This document shows, piece after piece, positions 19,413 through 30,754 of a DNA stretch of 64,000 bases. Made by a program: the position numbers and the translations under genes. The notes below the pieces were generated by a model. It ran no database searches, was not told the origin of the DNA, and saw only the letters and a program-made list of their open reading frames with translations. Within the stretch, counting starts at the first letter, position 1; the number at the start of each line of letters is the position of its first letter. The DNA is from Diplolepis rosae (Eukaryota > Arthropoda > Insecta > Hymenoptera > Diplolepididae): assembly GCA_030998225.1 (NCBI GenBank), contig JAPYXD010000391.1:2542001-2606000 (forward strand), given 5' to 3'.

Positions 19413-20021
19413 GTGTCGGCTACGATAGGTTTTACTGTAAGTGTAAAAACTCTCAGGCAACGTGAAAAGTCTTCTATGCTAAAATTAACTGATTTAACTG
19501 ACATAAATGCACCTGCCATATATGATAGTGCGAAAGAATGCAAAAGCATATGCTTCAAAAATACCCTAGGAAGTGACCCAAGTATACATTTGGAATTTTC
19601 TCCAAAAAATAGCTCAGGAAATCTTTCAGAAGTAATCGAGAAAATAAATAAAAAGTAAAACTTGATAAAAGAAGAAAAAGTTATAAAGGAATGCAGAAAA
19701 CGAAAAATAAGTACTTCGGATCCTCAAAGTGAAGCGCCTTTAGCTCTGAAAATAGTAAAAACATCGACTCTATTAAATACTAATATTCCCAGGACATCAT
19801 TCGCTGTTTCTGAAAAGACTGCCGAAGTCACAGAAAAATCGCAAAATACGTCAACAGAATCACATAAGCACTATAAATCGCGAAGCTTTCACACGTTTCA
19901 ATCAAGCGTCTATCCTACATCATTACCTGAATTTGACATTCAAAATGCCTCGTCTATGCCTGACCGCGCTAAAGCACTGATTATTAACATGCCTATGGAG
20001 CTGAAAAAAGGATACAGCTAG
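19413..20021 (+). pseudogene. Two consecutive unrecognised ORFs downstream of fragment B gag
   Basis: Frames 19,413-19,658 (81 residues) and 19,662-20,021 (119 residues) are separated by one stop and two changes of register. The second is Ser/Thr-rich with a basic N-terminus and the phrase HTFQSSVYPTSLPEFD. I recognise no domain. They could be Pol linker sequence of fragment B or unrelated. Confidence 0.3.
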
Positions 20022-20704
20022 CAACTTAATCCTAAAAGCCACGGGTTGTTCTGGACACAGTCGCCTCTCCAGCGCACACTGGAAAGGGAGCCATGTGGTA
20101 TTGGTTAAATCACTTTCCGGACAATATGCTGACTTCCAGGCAATAATGTGACGTGAATAACTCATAAAGTTTATATGTATGACAATTCTCACCTATTTTT
20201 ACGACTTTCCTAACGTGTATTTGAAAGGTAATGTTTACAATAATTTTGAAATCCTTTCATTGCTAATTGGAGCATCTGCCTCATACAGTGAAAATTTTTT
20301 ACCATTATTAATTGTCGATCATGCCTTATTTAAGGTGAAATTAAAAACTCAATTATTGATTTAATCAACAGTGAATTCTCAATTCTAAAAGAGCATTTTC
20401 AAGCAAGTACAGATTTCATTTGGCAAGACTTATATCTTAATCAAGGTAAACAATTATTTGAATAATATTGTTTTAATTCACTAAATACTTCATGATAGTA
20501 AACGGAACCAAAAATTGATTTGTTATTCAGAAGTTATTTTAAAAAAAAAGAAAAAGAAAATTCTAATAATCAAAAACGTACTTCTTTGTCTCAATGAATA
20601 CAGCCTTTCAAAGTAACTTCAACCTGAACTAAACTTTCAATCTAGAAATTATCTACAGATTATATAATATTAAAATTTTTCATTTTATTTTTATTTTATT
20701 TAAG
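20022..20704. other. AT-rich stretch without recognisable genes
   Basis: Only short frames occur. Nothing repeated elsewhere in the window was noticed up to the LTR target duplication at 20,705-20,708. Confidence 0.5.
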
Positions 20705-20708
20705 TTAT

Positions 20709-21629
20709 TGTCACGTCCCTCGACTCTACACCTAGAGTAACAAACAAATTAAGGAACCAATGAAGGGATCAAGGCAACATTACCGCGTGCGTGATTATAT
20801 CGACACAAGATACAGTAAGATCTAATAAGAAATAGGAAGATCGTTAAAATCGAAAGGCAGATTAAAATGGAATTGATATATTTGGCTGCGACATTAATGC
20901 CAGGTCATAAATTTCATCGGCGCGTGAGTCATCGGAGAAGGCAACTCATCCGATCTTAAGCTTCAATACCAAATATGGAACAGGTAGCACACCTGGTGTT
21001 TCACCCCCACCACGATTGACATACTTTGGGCCTATAAAAGGGGAAGCTTCCAATAGAAGTCAGTTCAGTCGCTCAATCAACGTCCGATTTCTAAAATGTA
21101 ACCAACGCGAGTCCAGTTCAGTGTCGTCACTTCTTACCGCGAGTTCAGTCCAGTCAGTGCATTTCAGTCCAGCCTCATCAAATTATTCACCGCTAGTCGG
21201 ACCAGTTCTAATTCGACGCCAAGTTCAACGACTGTAAAAAGTGAAAGGGAATCGCCTTTCAAATTCTCTCTAAAACCTGGGATCAGAGAATCGACTATCT
21301 TAACCGGCTGGACCACAAATTTCCGATCTGACTGAAATTATCTCAACATCTACAAGTGACGACTCAAGTATTCACATCCAATCTACTGGACTCATTTCAT
21401 CACCGACCAAATTCCAACGCAGGGTAATTACTAAGTATTTTAACTTTTATATATTCATGTCTATCTTTTCCATGGTACTCACTCAAAATACTTTTGTTAA
21501 TAAATATATTTATATGATCAACCCTTCTCATTTACTGACTATTCCTCATCCCTTAGAGAGGATCCTTCCGATCCTTACATAAAACGAGGAGATGTTTTAA
21601 AAGAGAGGTGTTACGTTTCTGACGTAACA
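20709..21629 (+). mobile_element. Solo LTR, copy 1, with TTAT target duplication
   Basis: Starts TGTCACGTCCCTCGACTC and ends GTTTCTGACGTAACA (TG...CA), flanked by TTAT at 20,705-20,708 and 21,630-21,633. A TATA box CCTATAAAAGG at 21,033-21,043 is followed about 25 bp later by initiator-like TCAGTTCAGTCG, and AATAAAT near 21,500 is a plausible poly(A) signal. The 921-bp LTR has an inverted relative at 54,981-56,197. No internal retroelement sequence lies on either side, so it is a recombination scar. Confidence 0.88.
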
Positions 21630-21633
21630 TTAT

Positions 21634-22490
21634 TAAGAAGAAACTTTTCAACTTCTAATTTTTCTTCTCCTATAGTCGTTTAAGATGTTAATATTATGAC
21701 ATGCAGGTCTAATTTTAATTTTAAATTCCCGCGTTTCAAAATAAAGTTTATTGAATCATCAGTGAAATGGCAATAATTTGTAATAATATGGCAATTTTAT
21801 GGATAGGTGAATTAGCTGATATTCTTGGAGTTCCGTTGAACAGGATGATCATTAACTAATTTTTCTGCAAAATTTTATTAGTCTTTAAAGTAATATCCTC
21901 TATTCTAATAATATTTGAATCCAGAATTTTCTTATCGTGTTTTATTTTAATGAAGATAACTGTGTCAAAAATAACTTATAAAATGCAAGGATCCTAAAAC
22001 AAAATTGTTCAATGCATTACCTTCTAAATTTGCATAGCAAATTCTGACGGCATATGAGATAATTCAGATTGTGTATCCACATCGCATATTGTACCATCTA
22101 ACATATTATATATTATAGGCACGTAATCAGCTATACTAAAAATTAGTAAGTTAAAAAATTAAGAAAAATGCGTTTTCATTAAAAATTGTATCTCAATTAT
22201 AAATTTGTTAGATAGAAAACGATTTCAATCTCTATGTAATTCTAACAATTTTATACTGGTAATACCAATTTCATAACAGCAATAGTTCATACAAATAAAA
22301 CATCTCTAGTGATTATGAAATGATCTTTTGAAAATGTTTCAGCTACATAATATATAATTTTTGTGTGTAGTTGGGGTAGACAATAAACATTAACTAAATT
22401 AATTGTTGGTAGCTGAATTTGCCAACGACAATCTAACACAAATCCTTTCCATGACATCCAAATATTTATATAATTTTCTGAATGTGCAGG
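21634..22490. other. AT-rich stretch without recognisable genes
   Basis: No ORF of note. It lies between the solo LTR and the minus-strand ORF at 22,506. Confidence 0.5.
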
Positions 22491-22505
22491 TGCGGAACAA
22501 CATTT

Positions 22506-22856
22506 TCAGGAGTCATGGATGATTGATGAAGCAATGCTTTTTATTTGCATCCACTCTAGAAATTCCAGCACAGCAAGAGATACAACCTTTTCAGCATTCA
22601 GCAAACCCAAGGCTATTTCCATGCTATTTTTAGACAAACTAGATGATGACCCAAGCCCCAAAAAATCAACGAACGCGAAGAATGGAAATATACTCAAATA
22701 CCCAGACGAACTTACTACGGATATCACTAGTTTGCCGTCTGACCATTCGTGACCGTCAATCACTGGCATCCCTTCAGCACTGCCTACAGCTTGTGAAATG
22801 CCCAGAGTAACAAGCATTCACAGTAGTAAAAACGTGCACGTCAGACATAGTAAAAG
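22506..22856 (-). pseudogene. Unrecognised ORF with signal-peptide-like N-terminus
   Basis: The minus frame reads 103 residues from 22,817 to 22,506. If the TGA just upstream is read through, it gains a Leu-rich segment (LLLLCLTCTFLLL) before MLVTLGISQAVGSAEG, together resembling a secretory signal. The mature part is hydrophobic and Ser-rich without cysteines. I recognise no family. It lies directly against env of fragment B on the opposite strand and its 5' codons overlap that frame, so it is either a captured host exon or a chance frame. Confidence 0.3.
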
Positions 22857-23726
22857 CAGAAGCAAATAATATTCATCAGGACTTAAACAAGAAAACTAAA
22901 CAAATTCAAATCACTCAAAAAGAATTAAATGAGACTATTCACAAAATAGAATCCCAAAAGCAATACTGGAATGACTACATGTATTACGAAAAAATGATCC
23001 AATGGACAACACATTTGGAACGAAAATTAGAATATTTATACGAAATACTAAAACAATACATTAAAATAACGGAAAACGCACGAGAAGGCAAATTACACCC
23101 TTCAAGAATTTCTAAAGCCCAACTACAAAAAGTAATCACTGAAATACACACTAAAATGGAAGACTACGAATTTCCGATTCCTACTTCACACCTTAGAGTA
23201 GAATTACTTTCACAAATTGGCAAAACGGACCTCAACATTACATCTGGAAAATTATTAATATCAGTAGACATTCCATTGCTGGATAGAAAAACACTACAAT
23301 TATATAAAATTTACCCATTTCCTGTGTTCCAGAACATTTCGGAAAATCATACAAGAGCTGTCTACATTTTACCCAAAAAACAATACATTGCCCTGACAGA
23401 AGACGAAAGAAAATTCTTCTCGGCAGATAAAGTGTACGATGACACCTACCAGAAAACAATCTATCACACAATTCGCGAAAGCACCCAACCAATACACGAG
23501 ACAGTCACAACTACGGCCTGCGAATGTCGAATGCTTACACGCCCTTCAATGAAAATTTTACAGCAATGTGATGTACAAATAAACACAAAAAATACAGTTT
23601 TTGGGAAGCATATCCCATCCTTAAACGCATGGATATTTTCCACTAAAAAACCAGAGCCAATCAGCATCACCTGTAAAAAGGGAAAAACAGAAAAGGGACA
23701 TAATACAAATTCAGGAATATATAATT
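22830..23726 (+). pseudogene. env: Envelope ectodomain of errantivirus-like fragment B
   Basis: From about 22,830 the frame encodes a long coiled-coil-like region, then FPIPTSHLRVELL, ISVDIPLLDRKTLQLYKIYPFPVF and a Cys-bearing segment (TACECRMLTRPSMKILQQCDVQINTK). This order matches Env of element A at 8,300-9,200 (RICDVQITYKD there). The signal peptide, surface subunit, cleavage site and fusion peptide are missing, replaced upstream by the 22.5-22.8 kb insert. The frame stops at TAA 23,726. Confidence 0.7.
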
Positions 23727-23763
23727 AAGTGCAGGGAGTATTGCCAGAAAAGAACACACAACT

Positions 23764-24251
23764 TTGATTGGAACCCAAATAAATGTAAACTCAGAAGAAT
23801 TTATCTACAACCCAGGATTTTCATTGAATATATCAGAAATTTCCCCAATAATCTATAAAGCTATGCATATTCCTAAAATAGAATCATTTTTTTGGGAAAC
23901 TGAAAAAAATGAAAAATTAAAAAATCTGCATACGGAAGATTCACTCTCTACCATAGAAGAACAACTTCTCGACATGGAAGCAATCATTATAAACATAAAT
24001 TAATGCAAAAATATTGGCCAGGAGGGTTCAGTATCCTAACCTTATTAATAATAGCAACAGGAATATACCTCACACAAGGAATAATCCGCAAAAACTGTAA
24101 AACCTGTAATAATAAAAATTTAAACATAAAAGAAAACCAAGAGGAAATAGAACTACAACCCTTTTCGGTAGACAACCAAGCAAACACAGAAGAAATTCAC
24201 CCCCATCCAAGATTATTAACAAATCCAATAAGAAATGTTAGAATTGCATAA
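23764..24251 (+). pseudogene. env: Envelope stem, membrane anchor and tail of fragment B
   Basis: Two frames, 23,764-24,003 and 24,003-24,251, overlap by one base. The first ends the ectodomain with SLSTIEEQLLDMEA, equivalent to SLEYLEQQMFD of element A. The second holds a single hydrophobic span (ILTLLIIATGIYL) and a basic/polar cytoplasmic tail. A purine-rich run AAGGAGGGAGGAC at about 24,285-24,297 just 3' may be the polypurine tract, with the 3' LTR beginning there. Confidence 0.6.
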
Positions 24252-24297
24252 ACAAATGCAAGTCGTTGAGGACAACGATACTTTTAAGGAGGGAGGA

Positions 24298-26280
24298 CAA
24301 GCACCCAAGTAGACAAAATTTTTGCCAAAAATAACAATAAATTACTATACATTATTATGGATACCACAATAAATATATAATAATTAAGCACAATACCTAA
24401 TGACAGCTGTGATAAATTAATAATTGAAACAACAGAAGAAAAAGAATAAGGATCGTAGAAAGTACGAGGAGTTTAGCAGTAGCAAGCTAGCAAACCACTC
24501 CCACTTAAGAATGAAATTAATCACACCCACCGAGAGCAACCAGAATGAATTATAATCCAATCATATCAAGAAATACAATGTGACACCTTGCAGAACGCAA
24601 CGTATCACCAGCAGTCGAGACTCCCGACAACATGGCCAGAGCGTAACTCGAACCGCCCAGCGATAAGAAGACTCGCGACCGCCTGGAACGAATCATATAC
24701 ACCAAGCAGTTCTCCTGCATCTATATGAATGCCTATTACAAGTCCATTATTAGACTTGCCAAAATTCATATTGCAGCGGGCCTTACCTAATATACAAGCA
24801 TTGTTGGACATACAACTACCATGAAGGCACAAATGATACACATAGGTATGCAGAACAGCAAACTCCACATACGGTATGTTATCCGGAAAAAAAATTTTAA
24901 ACGGACAATCAAATTCAGGACATCCCGTTAATAATAATTGAATGATAATCGCGAAGAATAAAAAAGTGCATTACTCAATACCTATAAACCTTTAATTATG
25001 TAAATCAATCGGAATTGAGCCACATAATTAAGGGTTTCTCAAAACTATAGTGGTACACATCCCCATTGATACCACAGTACTAGAAGTAACCGCAGCGATG
25101 TTTCGAGTAATTGATTAATTAACCATTTAATGGGATAAGGCCAAATTTTGTTTAAGAAAAACATTTACGAGCATGGTAATTAATAAAGCCGTTAGTGGTA
25201 AAATCGGGTAACGCAAAACTCAACCACGAAAATTTTGGGATGCCTATAATGAAAAACATCATAAATAGCATCAAGTTTGTGTTAGTTTTGTAACATGGAA
25301 ATTTGGGAAGTTTCCAAGGGTTTCCATCAATGTTCAATTATATTAAATAATAAGAACCAAACTCCGAAGTGTCATTATCTCAATCAAGAAGCAATGTCGA
25401 GGTTGCATACGTATATTATATGAATTTTATGTATTATACAAATAATGTTATGAGTTCATATGCAATTTCGACATACTAAAGAGAGAGAAGCTTTCATGGC
25501 GACCCCGTAATAATGGCTACCTAACGAGCACACAACTAGACACGACATGGTTATTTAAACCACTAACATGAAAGCTTCAGGGAGATATAACAGCATGAAT
25601 GCTCCTCAATCTTTATGCTACCCTAATACAGCTATATTAACGCAACAACCAAATTCGGGTGGTCCTGTGGCTAAATTGAAGAAATTCTCCGCGTAACCTG
25701 AACATACTTCATCATCAAAAATCTATACACCTTCAATTATGTACACCGATCGGATTTGGGCTACATAATTTAGGGTCCCTACATACATGCATATACACAT
25801 ACATGTGTATGTGTGAATACAGGTGTTATATGGAATTATCAATTATATAAGCATAAGAATTTGTAACTTAGCAATAAATAATTAATAATATAATCAATCC
25901 AAAAATTACACCTAAGCCCATAGCACGCCATCCTTGGTACGAGTCTCGATATATGGTAAGATTATTATTAATCAAAAACATAAACAAGGATGGGCCTAAG
26001 GGAAGTAAATTATCCCCCCCCCCCTTTTTAAAAATAATTAATAAGTAAAATGCGAAATTACTAATGTAATTTTACTAATGTAACATTTTAATAAATAATT
26101 CAATAATAATTATAATAATTAAATTATAATAAATGAAAGTTATAGATCTATTACTATAGGATAAGGAAAATCGAATAATCGAAATGCAATAATGAGAGAG
26201 ACGGGCAGAGGAGGAGTTCCCTCATGAAGAAAACGGGGTTAGGAATTAAGCTTACCCCCCTCTATCAGTCTCTCAAGCAT
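24298..26280. other. AT-rich region, possibly including the decayed 3' LTR of fragment B
   Basis: No credible gene. A block of about 50 bp (TTAATTATGTAAATCAATCGG ... ACATAATTAAGGG) at 24,990-25,040 recurs diverged at 25,733-25,780, about 745 bp apart. A hairpin-capable GTGGTA...TACCAC lies at 25,050-25,075 and a poly(C) run at 26,012-26,023. The internal LTR structure is not resolved. Confidence 0.35.
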
Positions 26281-26289
26281 TTTTTGTCG

Positions 26290-27720
26290 TAACCACAGTT
26301 TTATTAAAGCAGAAAAGGAGAAAATGTTTACAAAAATTAGTACATTACAAAAAGTAAACAATTGTAATAAATAAAAATTAAAAAAAAATTAAAATAAAAA
26401 CTAAAGTTAAATAATAGGTACAATAATAAGGATAAAATTAAGTAATTCTGACGATAGTCCCCCAAACCTTCCTCCCCGGATGACCCCTCCTCGGCTGGCT
26501 GCATAACTGAAAAAGGAAAAGAAAGTGTAATACCTGAATCAGGGAGAAAATCAAAAGTCTGCAGGAACAGGGAAATTATACCTACCAGGAAGATTCACCG
26601 GGCTTGACTCGCACCGACAAGGAAGACATCCCCGGCCGGAGTGGGGGAACTCGCCGCATAAGCAGAACACCCCGGCAGCTGCAGAATTTCTAAAAAACGA
26701 ATGAAAAACGGAAGAAATTAAGGCAACGACATTATACAAAATTATGGAAACTTGTAAAAACTTCACATGATAGTCGTGACTCACCCCAGGCAAACAGTAA
26801 ACATAGGAGGCCCGTGGGAACAGTTTCGTGCTGCGGGAATGGCCACATGCGCATCTACCAGAGACAGCAACTCCGCAGCTCGATCGCTGGCCAGCTCCAG
26901 TGTATCCTGGCCGCCTGTTACAGGGAAACCAGGTAGTGAGCCTCAAAAATATCATTCCGGGCCCCACCATAGCTCAGACCGGCAACAGCGTCCCGCACAT
27001 GTCTGCTGCGAACCACCGCACGATGACTTTCGCGCTCGAACAAGTGTTGGGCTATTTCTGCGCCCATAAGCCGGACCTTGGCCAGGAAGAGCTCTGGACG
27101 GCAACGCAGCTGCCTACGAGGACGACCGTGTATAACTGAAACAAACAAAAGTAAAGAAAGATTAGTACAAGTAAACAATAAAAACGGAATAAAATTCTTA
27201 AAACGTAAGCCATTTTGGGGGTCACAACCCGAAACACACACCTAGGCGAGATCCACGAAATACCCGCGCAGTTTAAAAATTTCCTTAGCAGCCAAAACGC
27301 GAACTGATGCACACCCAGGAGGTCTTCGATCTCCGAGACCCGGAGCTTCATGCTATTCCGGCATAAAGCAGCACCACTGGAGACATCCACCGGGGCTGTT
27401 TCAGCCACGGATTCACCCTCATCGACCGGCCCTAGCAACGACAAATCAAAATCAACCGCACTTTCTACCATCGAATTACTCAAACGAATCAGCCCGACCT
27501 AACAAACCCGATATTTCTGCAGCACTTGAATGGCGAAACTATTTAACAACTAGTCAGGCTCGCCGCACTTGAAGGAATGAATAAAGAGTACTTACCACCA
27601 GTCTTGGGCACCACAGAAGATCCCCTCTTCAAGGGAAGGAGGTGGCCCTGATCGATTTAGTAGTCCTCGTAGGACATGGTGACGGAGCTGGAGCTGGATG
27701 TGTCGCTGACCATGATTACA
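26290..27720 (-). CDS. Candidate spliced multi-exon gene, unknown function
   Basis: Minus-strand GT-AG signals bracket five GC-richer blocks in AT-rich DNA: 27,720-27,596 (donor GTAAGT), about 27,490-27,241, 27,135-26,785 (acceptor TTGTTTGTTTCAG, donor GTGAGT), 26,689-26,586 (acceptor CGTTTTTTAG, donor GTAGGT), and 26,506 onward (acceptor CTTTTTCAG), with AATAAA at 26,306-26,301. Block 2 can encode MVESAVDFDLSLLGPVDEGE. With a donor at 27,240 it joins in frame to block 3 (RLMGAEIAQHLFERESHRAV), which stops near 26,918. No domain is recognised. Block 1 has its own short frame and may be 5' UTR. Exon ends are estimates. Confidence 0.4.
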
Positions 27721-28247
27721 AGAAAACTGACAGTAAAAACAAGCAGATGGCTCTGCACCTAGAACATGACATCACTATAAAGCCCTGGCATCAGCTATAA
27801 TTCCCACCAAGACGATAGCATGAAACCCAGGTGCACCACGATAAAGTATAAAATCCAAAATCGCCATGTCAACTTCTACAGAAAATTGACTCACGGCAGC
27901 CACAGCATGGCATCGCTATCCAGCAGCTCTGGAAAATGACATCACTCCACGTCAGCTGAATCCTCGGGTCTATATGGTAATTGCCCGCGCGGTAATTAGT
28001 CAGTGAATCATGCCGCGCGTCGATAAAATAGCAATGCAGCGCTAGTAACCTAGTGAGACGGTAACAGGTTGCTGGCATGGCGCCATTAGCATTGACTTAT
28101 TACTGCTTTAATTAATAATTATTATACTATCGCTGTTCGTAATTAAGCATACAAATATTATTAATATTGGTAAAAATCCATAATAATTAAGCAGGTAATC
28201 ATAAACAATTAAAAGTATTGTACCTTATATTGGCCCTTAATATCAAT
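27721..28247. other. Upstream region of the candidate spliced gene
   Basis: No gene. The segment 27,950-28,080 is GC-richer than its surroundings and may be promoter-proximal. TAATCATAAACAAT near 28,195 is repeated at about 28,675, so it flanks the palindrome. Confidence 0.35.
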
Positions 28248-28312
28248 AGAATGGTATGTTGTTGGAAAATTGGCTTTAGGGTCCATAAAATGATTAAGTC
28301 AAATTTAATCAA

Positions 28313-28343
28313 ACGTTTCGGCTCTGATCGGAGCCCTCATCAG
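28313..28343 (-). ncRNA. Hammerhead ribozyme-like motif, class 2, left arm
   Basis: On the minus strand: CTGATGAG, stem II GGCTC/GAGCC with CGATCA loop, GAAACGTT. Stem III would be the self-complementary ACGT and cleavage would follow GTT. ATCA before the core can pair with TGAT after the site (stem I). Confidence 0.6.
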
Positions 28344-28579
28344 TGATATTTATTAAAATCTTTCAAGTGGATGGAGAAAAATTCAATAATTTGCACAAAA
28401 AATCCTAAAATTGAAAGTTTTTTCCTCTTTTTGTTGAAGGGCTTCTCTGAACAACACATAGCAACACGAGATTCAGAGAAGCCCTTCAACAAAAAGAGGA
28501 AAAAACTTTCAATTTTAGGATTTTTTGTGCAAATTATTGAATTTTTCTCCATCCACTTGAAAGATTTTAATAAATATCA

Positions 28580-28611
28580 CTGATGAGGGCTCCGATCAGA
28601 GCCGAAACGTT
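28580..28611 (+). ncRNA. Hammerhead ribozyme-like motif, class 2, right arm
   Basis: CTGATGAG at 28,580-28,587, stem II GGCTC/GAGCC, and GAAACGTT at 28,604-28,611. It is identical in sequence to the left-arm motif on the other strand and to 63,501-63,532. Confidence 0.6.
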
Positions 28612-28737
28612 TGATTAAATTTGACTTAATCATTTTATGAACCCTAAAGCCAATTTTCCAACAACATACCATTCTAATCATAAACAATCTACAAGTAAGA
28701 AAACATGTTAACATAAATATAAGGATTGATTGATTAT

Positions 28738-28762
28738 AGAAAATCAATCAATCAATCAATCA
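28738..28762. repeat. (ATCA)n microsatellite
   Basis: Several tandem ATCA units lie immediately before the LTR-like segment. Confidence 0.85.
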
Positions 28763-28766
28763 TAGG

Positions 28767-29895
28767 CTGTAACACATAAAATATAAGCTACAACTAAGTA
28801 GATGCAGGTATTCTTAGTCATACCTGGATCTACTTGTTGATTAGAAATAAAAATAGGTAAGAGAGAGAATAGAAGGGATATAAAATCCAAATTGCAGATC
28901 AACATTAACCAATAGTAATGGCCCGTGGTGGGAGAAAACATATATCTTTGATCAAAAGTGACTTTATACAGAATTGCACCGCGCGTGACTTTATACAGAT
29001 TTGCACGGCGCGTGACTTTATACAATTTTGCGCGATCCACTCCCACTGGAGTCACTATTGGAAGATCCAATAATATATATACCCCAGATTTACCTCTGGA
29101 GGTTTGTCATTAAGTTCCGAGCAGTTGTACGGTTATTAGGTTCGGACCGATAATTCAACGTCGTGAGCAGACCCTTCGATAAACGTAAGTCTCATTGGAT
29201 TTCTATGAGCAATTCTACATTCGGTACTTGGTAAATAAAATCCTTGGTCCTTAAGTTGTGCAAGTCCGGAAACCGTAGTGCAGGATAGTTCCTTTGGATT
29301 ACGTGTATCGTCGTATTTAGGCATGTCGGTTAACAGTGATTCATTTCTGAAATCGGGACGAACTAACCTATCTTATTAACAAGTGCATGCTTGATTCATT
29401 TCTTGTGTAATTAGCAAGATACGTAAGCGGATAATTGATCACATCAGCTGCAGGTGGACTTGCATTCCTTACACCATACCTCCTGCAAGATTTATCGTTG
29501 TTTTGCTACTTCACGGAGACTCAAACGAAACCCAACTATCCTGCAAGGATTTGTGCCGTTGACTTGCAATAATAGGAGTAAAAAACGACAATTCTCTCTT
29601 TTGCCCTCTAATTTAAGAGGTAGACAAGTAAGTTACCACCTAAGTATCATCCTGTCTGAAAACTTGCGCAACATCTTATTTATTTATAATAAATTATTTC
29701 ATTTATTTATATATTCAGTGTTTTATTATCATTCTGAACAACTCAGGGCCCATAGACCTGACAAGTGACAACGTACCCACAAACAAAAATAAATTATCAG
29801 GCCTTACCAACCTGATATAATCAGCTAACCGCCTCCCTCACATCCAAAAATCCAAACTACCCTCGCCTTTTGCTCGGGACGTAACACTAGTGAAT
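28767..29895 (+). repeat. LTR-like segment, copy 1
   Basis: Begins TGTAACACAT and ends GGGACGTAACA (TG...CA). It contains AATATATATACCCCAGATTTACCTCTGG at about 29,071-29,098, a TATA-plus-start-like block that recurs inverted at 46,313-46,355 together with CACTCCCACTG and the terminal GTAACACAT. The flanking tetranucleotides do not match, so a clean target duplication is not shown. It may be a decayed solo LTR. Confidence 0.4.
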
Positions 29896-30754
29896 TATAT
29901 TTATTCATTGGTGAATCAGTGAAAAGGCAAATCACTGATTCAATCTGTGAAAATTTGACTGATTCATATTTAGAGAGTATGTAGCGCTGAATATGTTTGG
30001 AATGTATTCATTATTTAATACCCATTTTAGCGCAAAATTAGAATAACTCTGGTGTTGAGCGCTTAGCGGCTTGTATATAATATTCATATCGGATTAATTC
30101 TGAAATATTAAAGATAGCGAAAACCTTATTCGATTTCGTATATATATAGAAATTTAAGCCCGCGTGTTATTATGTAGCGCTGAATACGTGTAAAATGAGT
30201 TCACTGTTTTATAAAAAGGCCAGCCGCGAAATTAAAATATCTCTGTGAATTATGTTATGCGAATGGTACACGCATATATGCTGAACATTTAGCGGCTTGC
30301 TTGCGCGACAAATATTAATATCGGATTAATGTAGAAGAATCTCCTATTTAGGAAAGTGAAGACGTAAATAAAAATTGTATTTATATTGAAAACACAACTC
30401 GCAAGTATAAATTTTATATAGCGTTGAATATGTATTGAATGTATCCACTATTTCATGCCGATGCCAGGCGTGGACATCAATTATCATGAAGATTATATAT
30501 CGCGAGAAGTATACGCTTATGTATAGAGCACTCTGCGGCTCGTTTATGTGATATAATATTCACAAAGAACTACTGCTAAAGAATCTCATATTTGAGACGT
30601 TGTATATACATACAAATCGTTTTTATTTTGAAGGTATAACTCGCGTGTATAAATTAAATGTAGCGCTGAAATTGGAATGTATTAATTATTTAATACCCAT
30701 TCTGGCGCGAAATTAAAAAAACTCTGGGATTGAGCACTTATCGGCTGGTATATA

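Larger units (their letters stand above)
28248..28675. repeat. 428-bp near-perfect palindrome with PLE-type hammerhead motifs
   Basis: AGAATGGTATGTTGTTGG at the left end and its complement at the right bound two arms of about 205 bp around a short spacer near 28,455. Because it is palindromic, nearly the same 70-residue frame reads on both strands. Each arm carries CTGATGAG-GGCTC-CGATCA-GAGCC-GAAACG reading outward from the centre. The same terminal block occurs singly at 63,485-63,560, and the inner block (CCTCTTTTTGTTGAAGGGCT) at 57,668. Confidence 0.9.

Noticed and set aside
26767..27139. Plus-strand ORFs of about 100 residues opposite the candidate spliced gene
   Set aside because: They cross minus-strand splice signals and have low-complexity composition; the minus strand explains the region better.
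28340..28583. Nearly identical 70-residue ORFs on both strands (MEKNSIICTKNPKIESFFLF)
   Set aside because: They arise because the DNA is palindromic; no start context, domain or codon bias supports a gene.
28767..29895. Intact LTR with target duplication
   Set aside because: Ends read TG and CA, but the flanking tetranucleotides differ and only the promoter block matches the other copy, so it was kept only as LTR-like.
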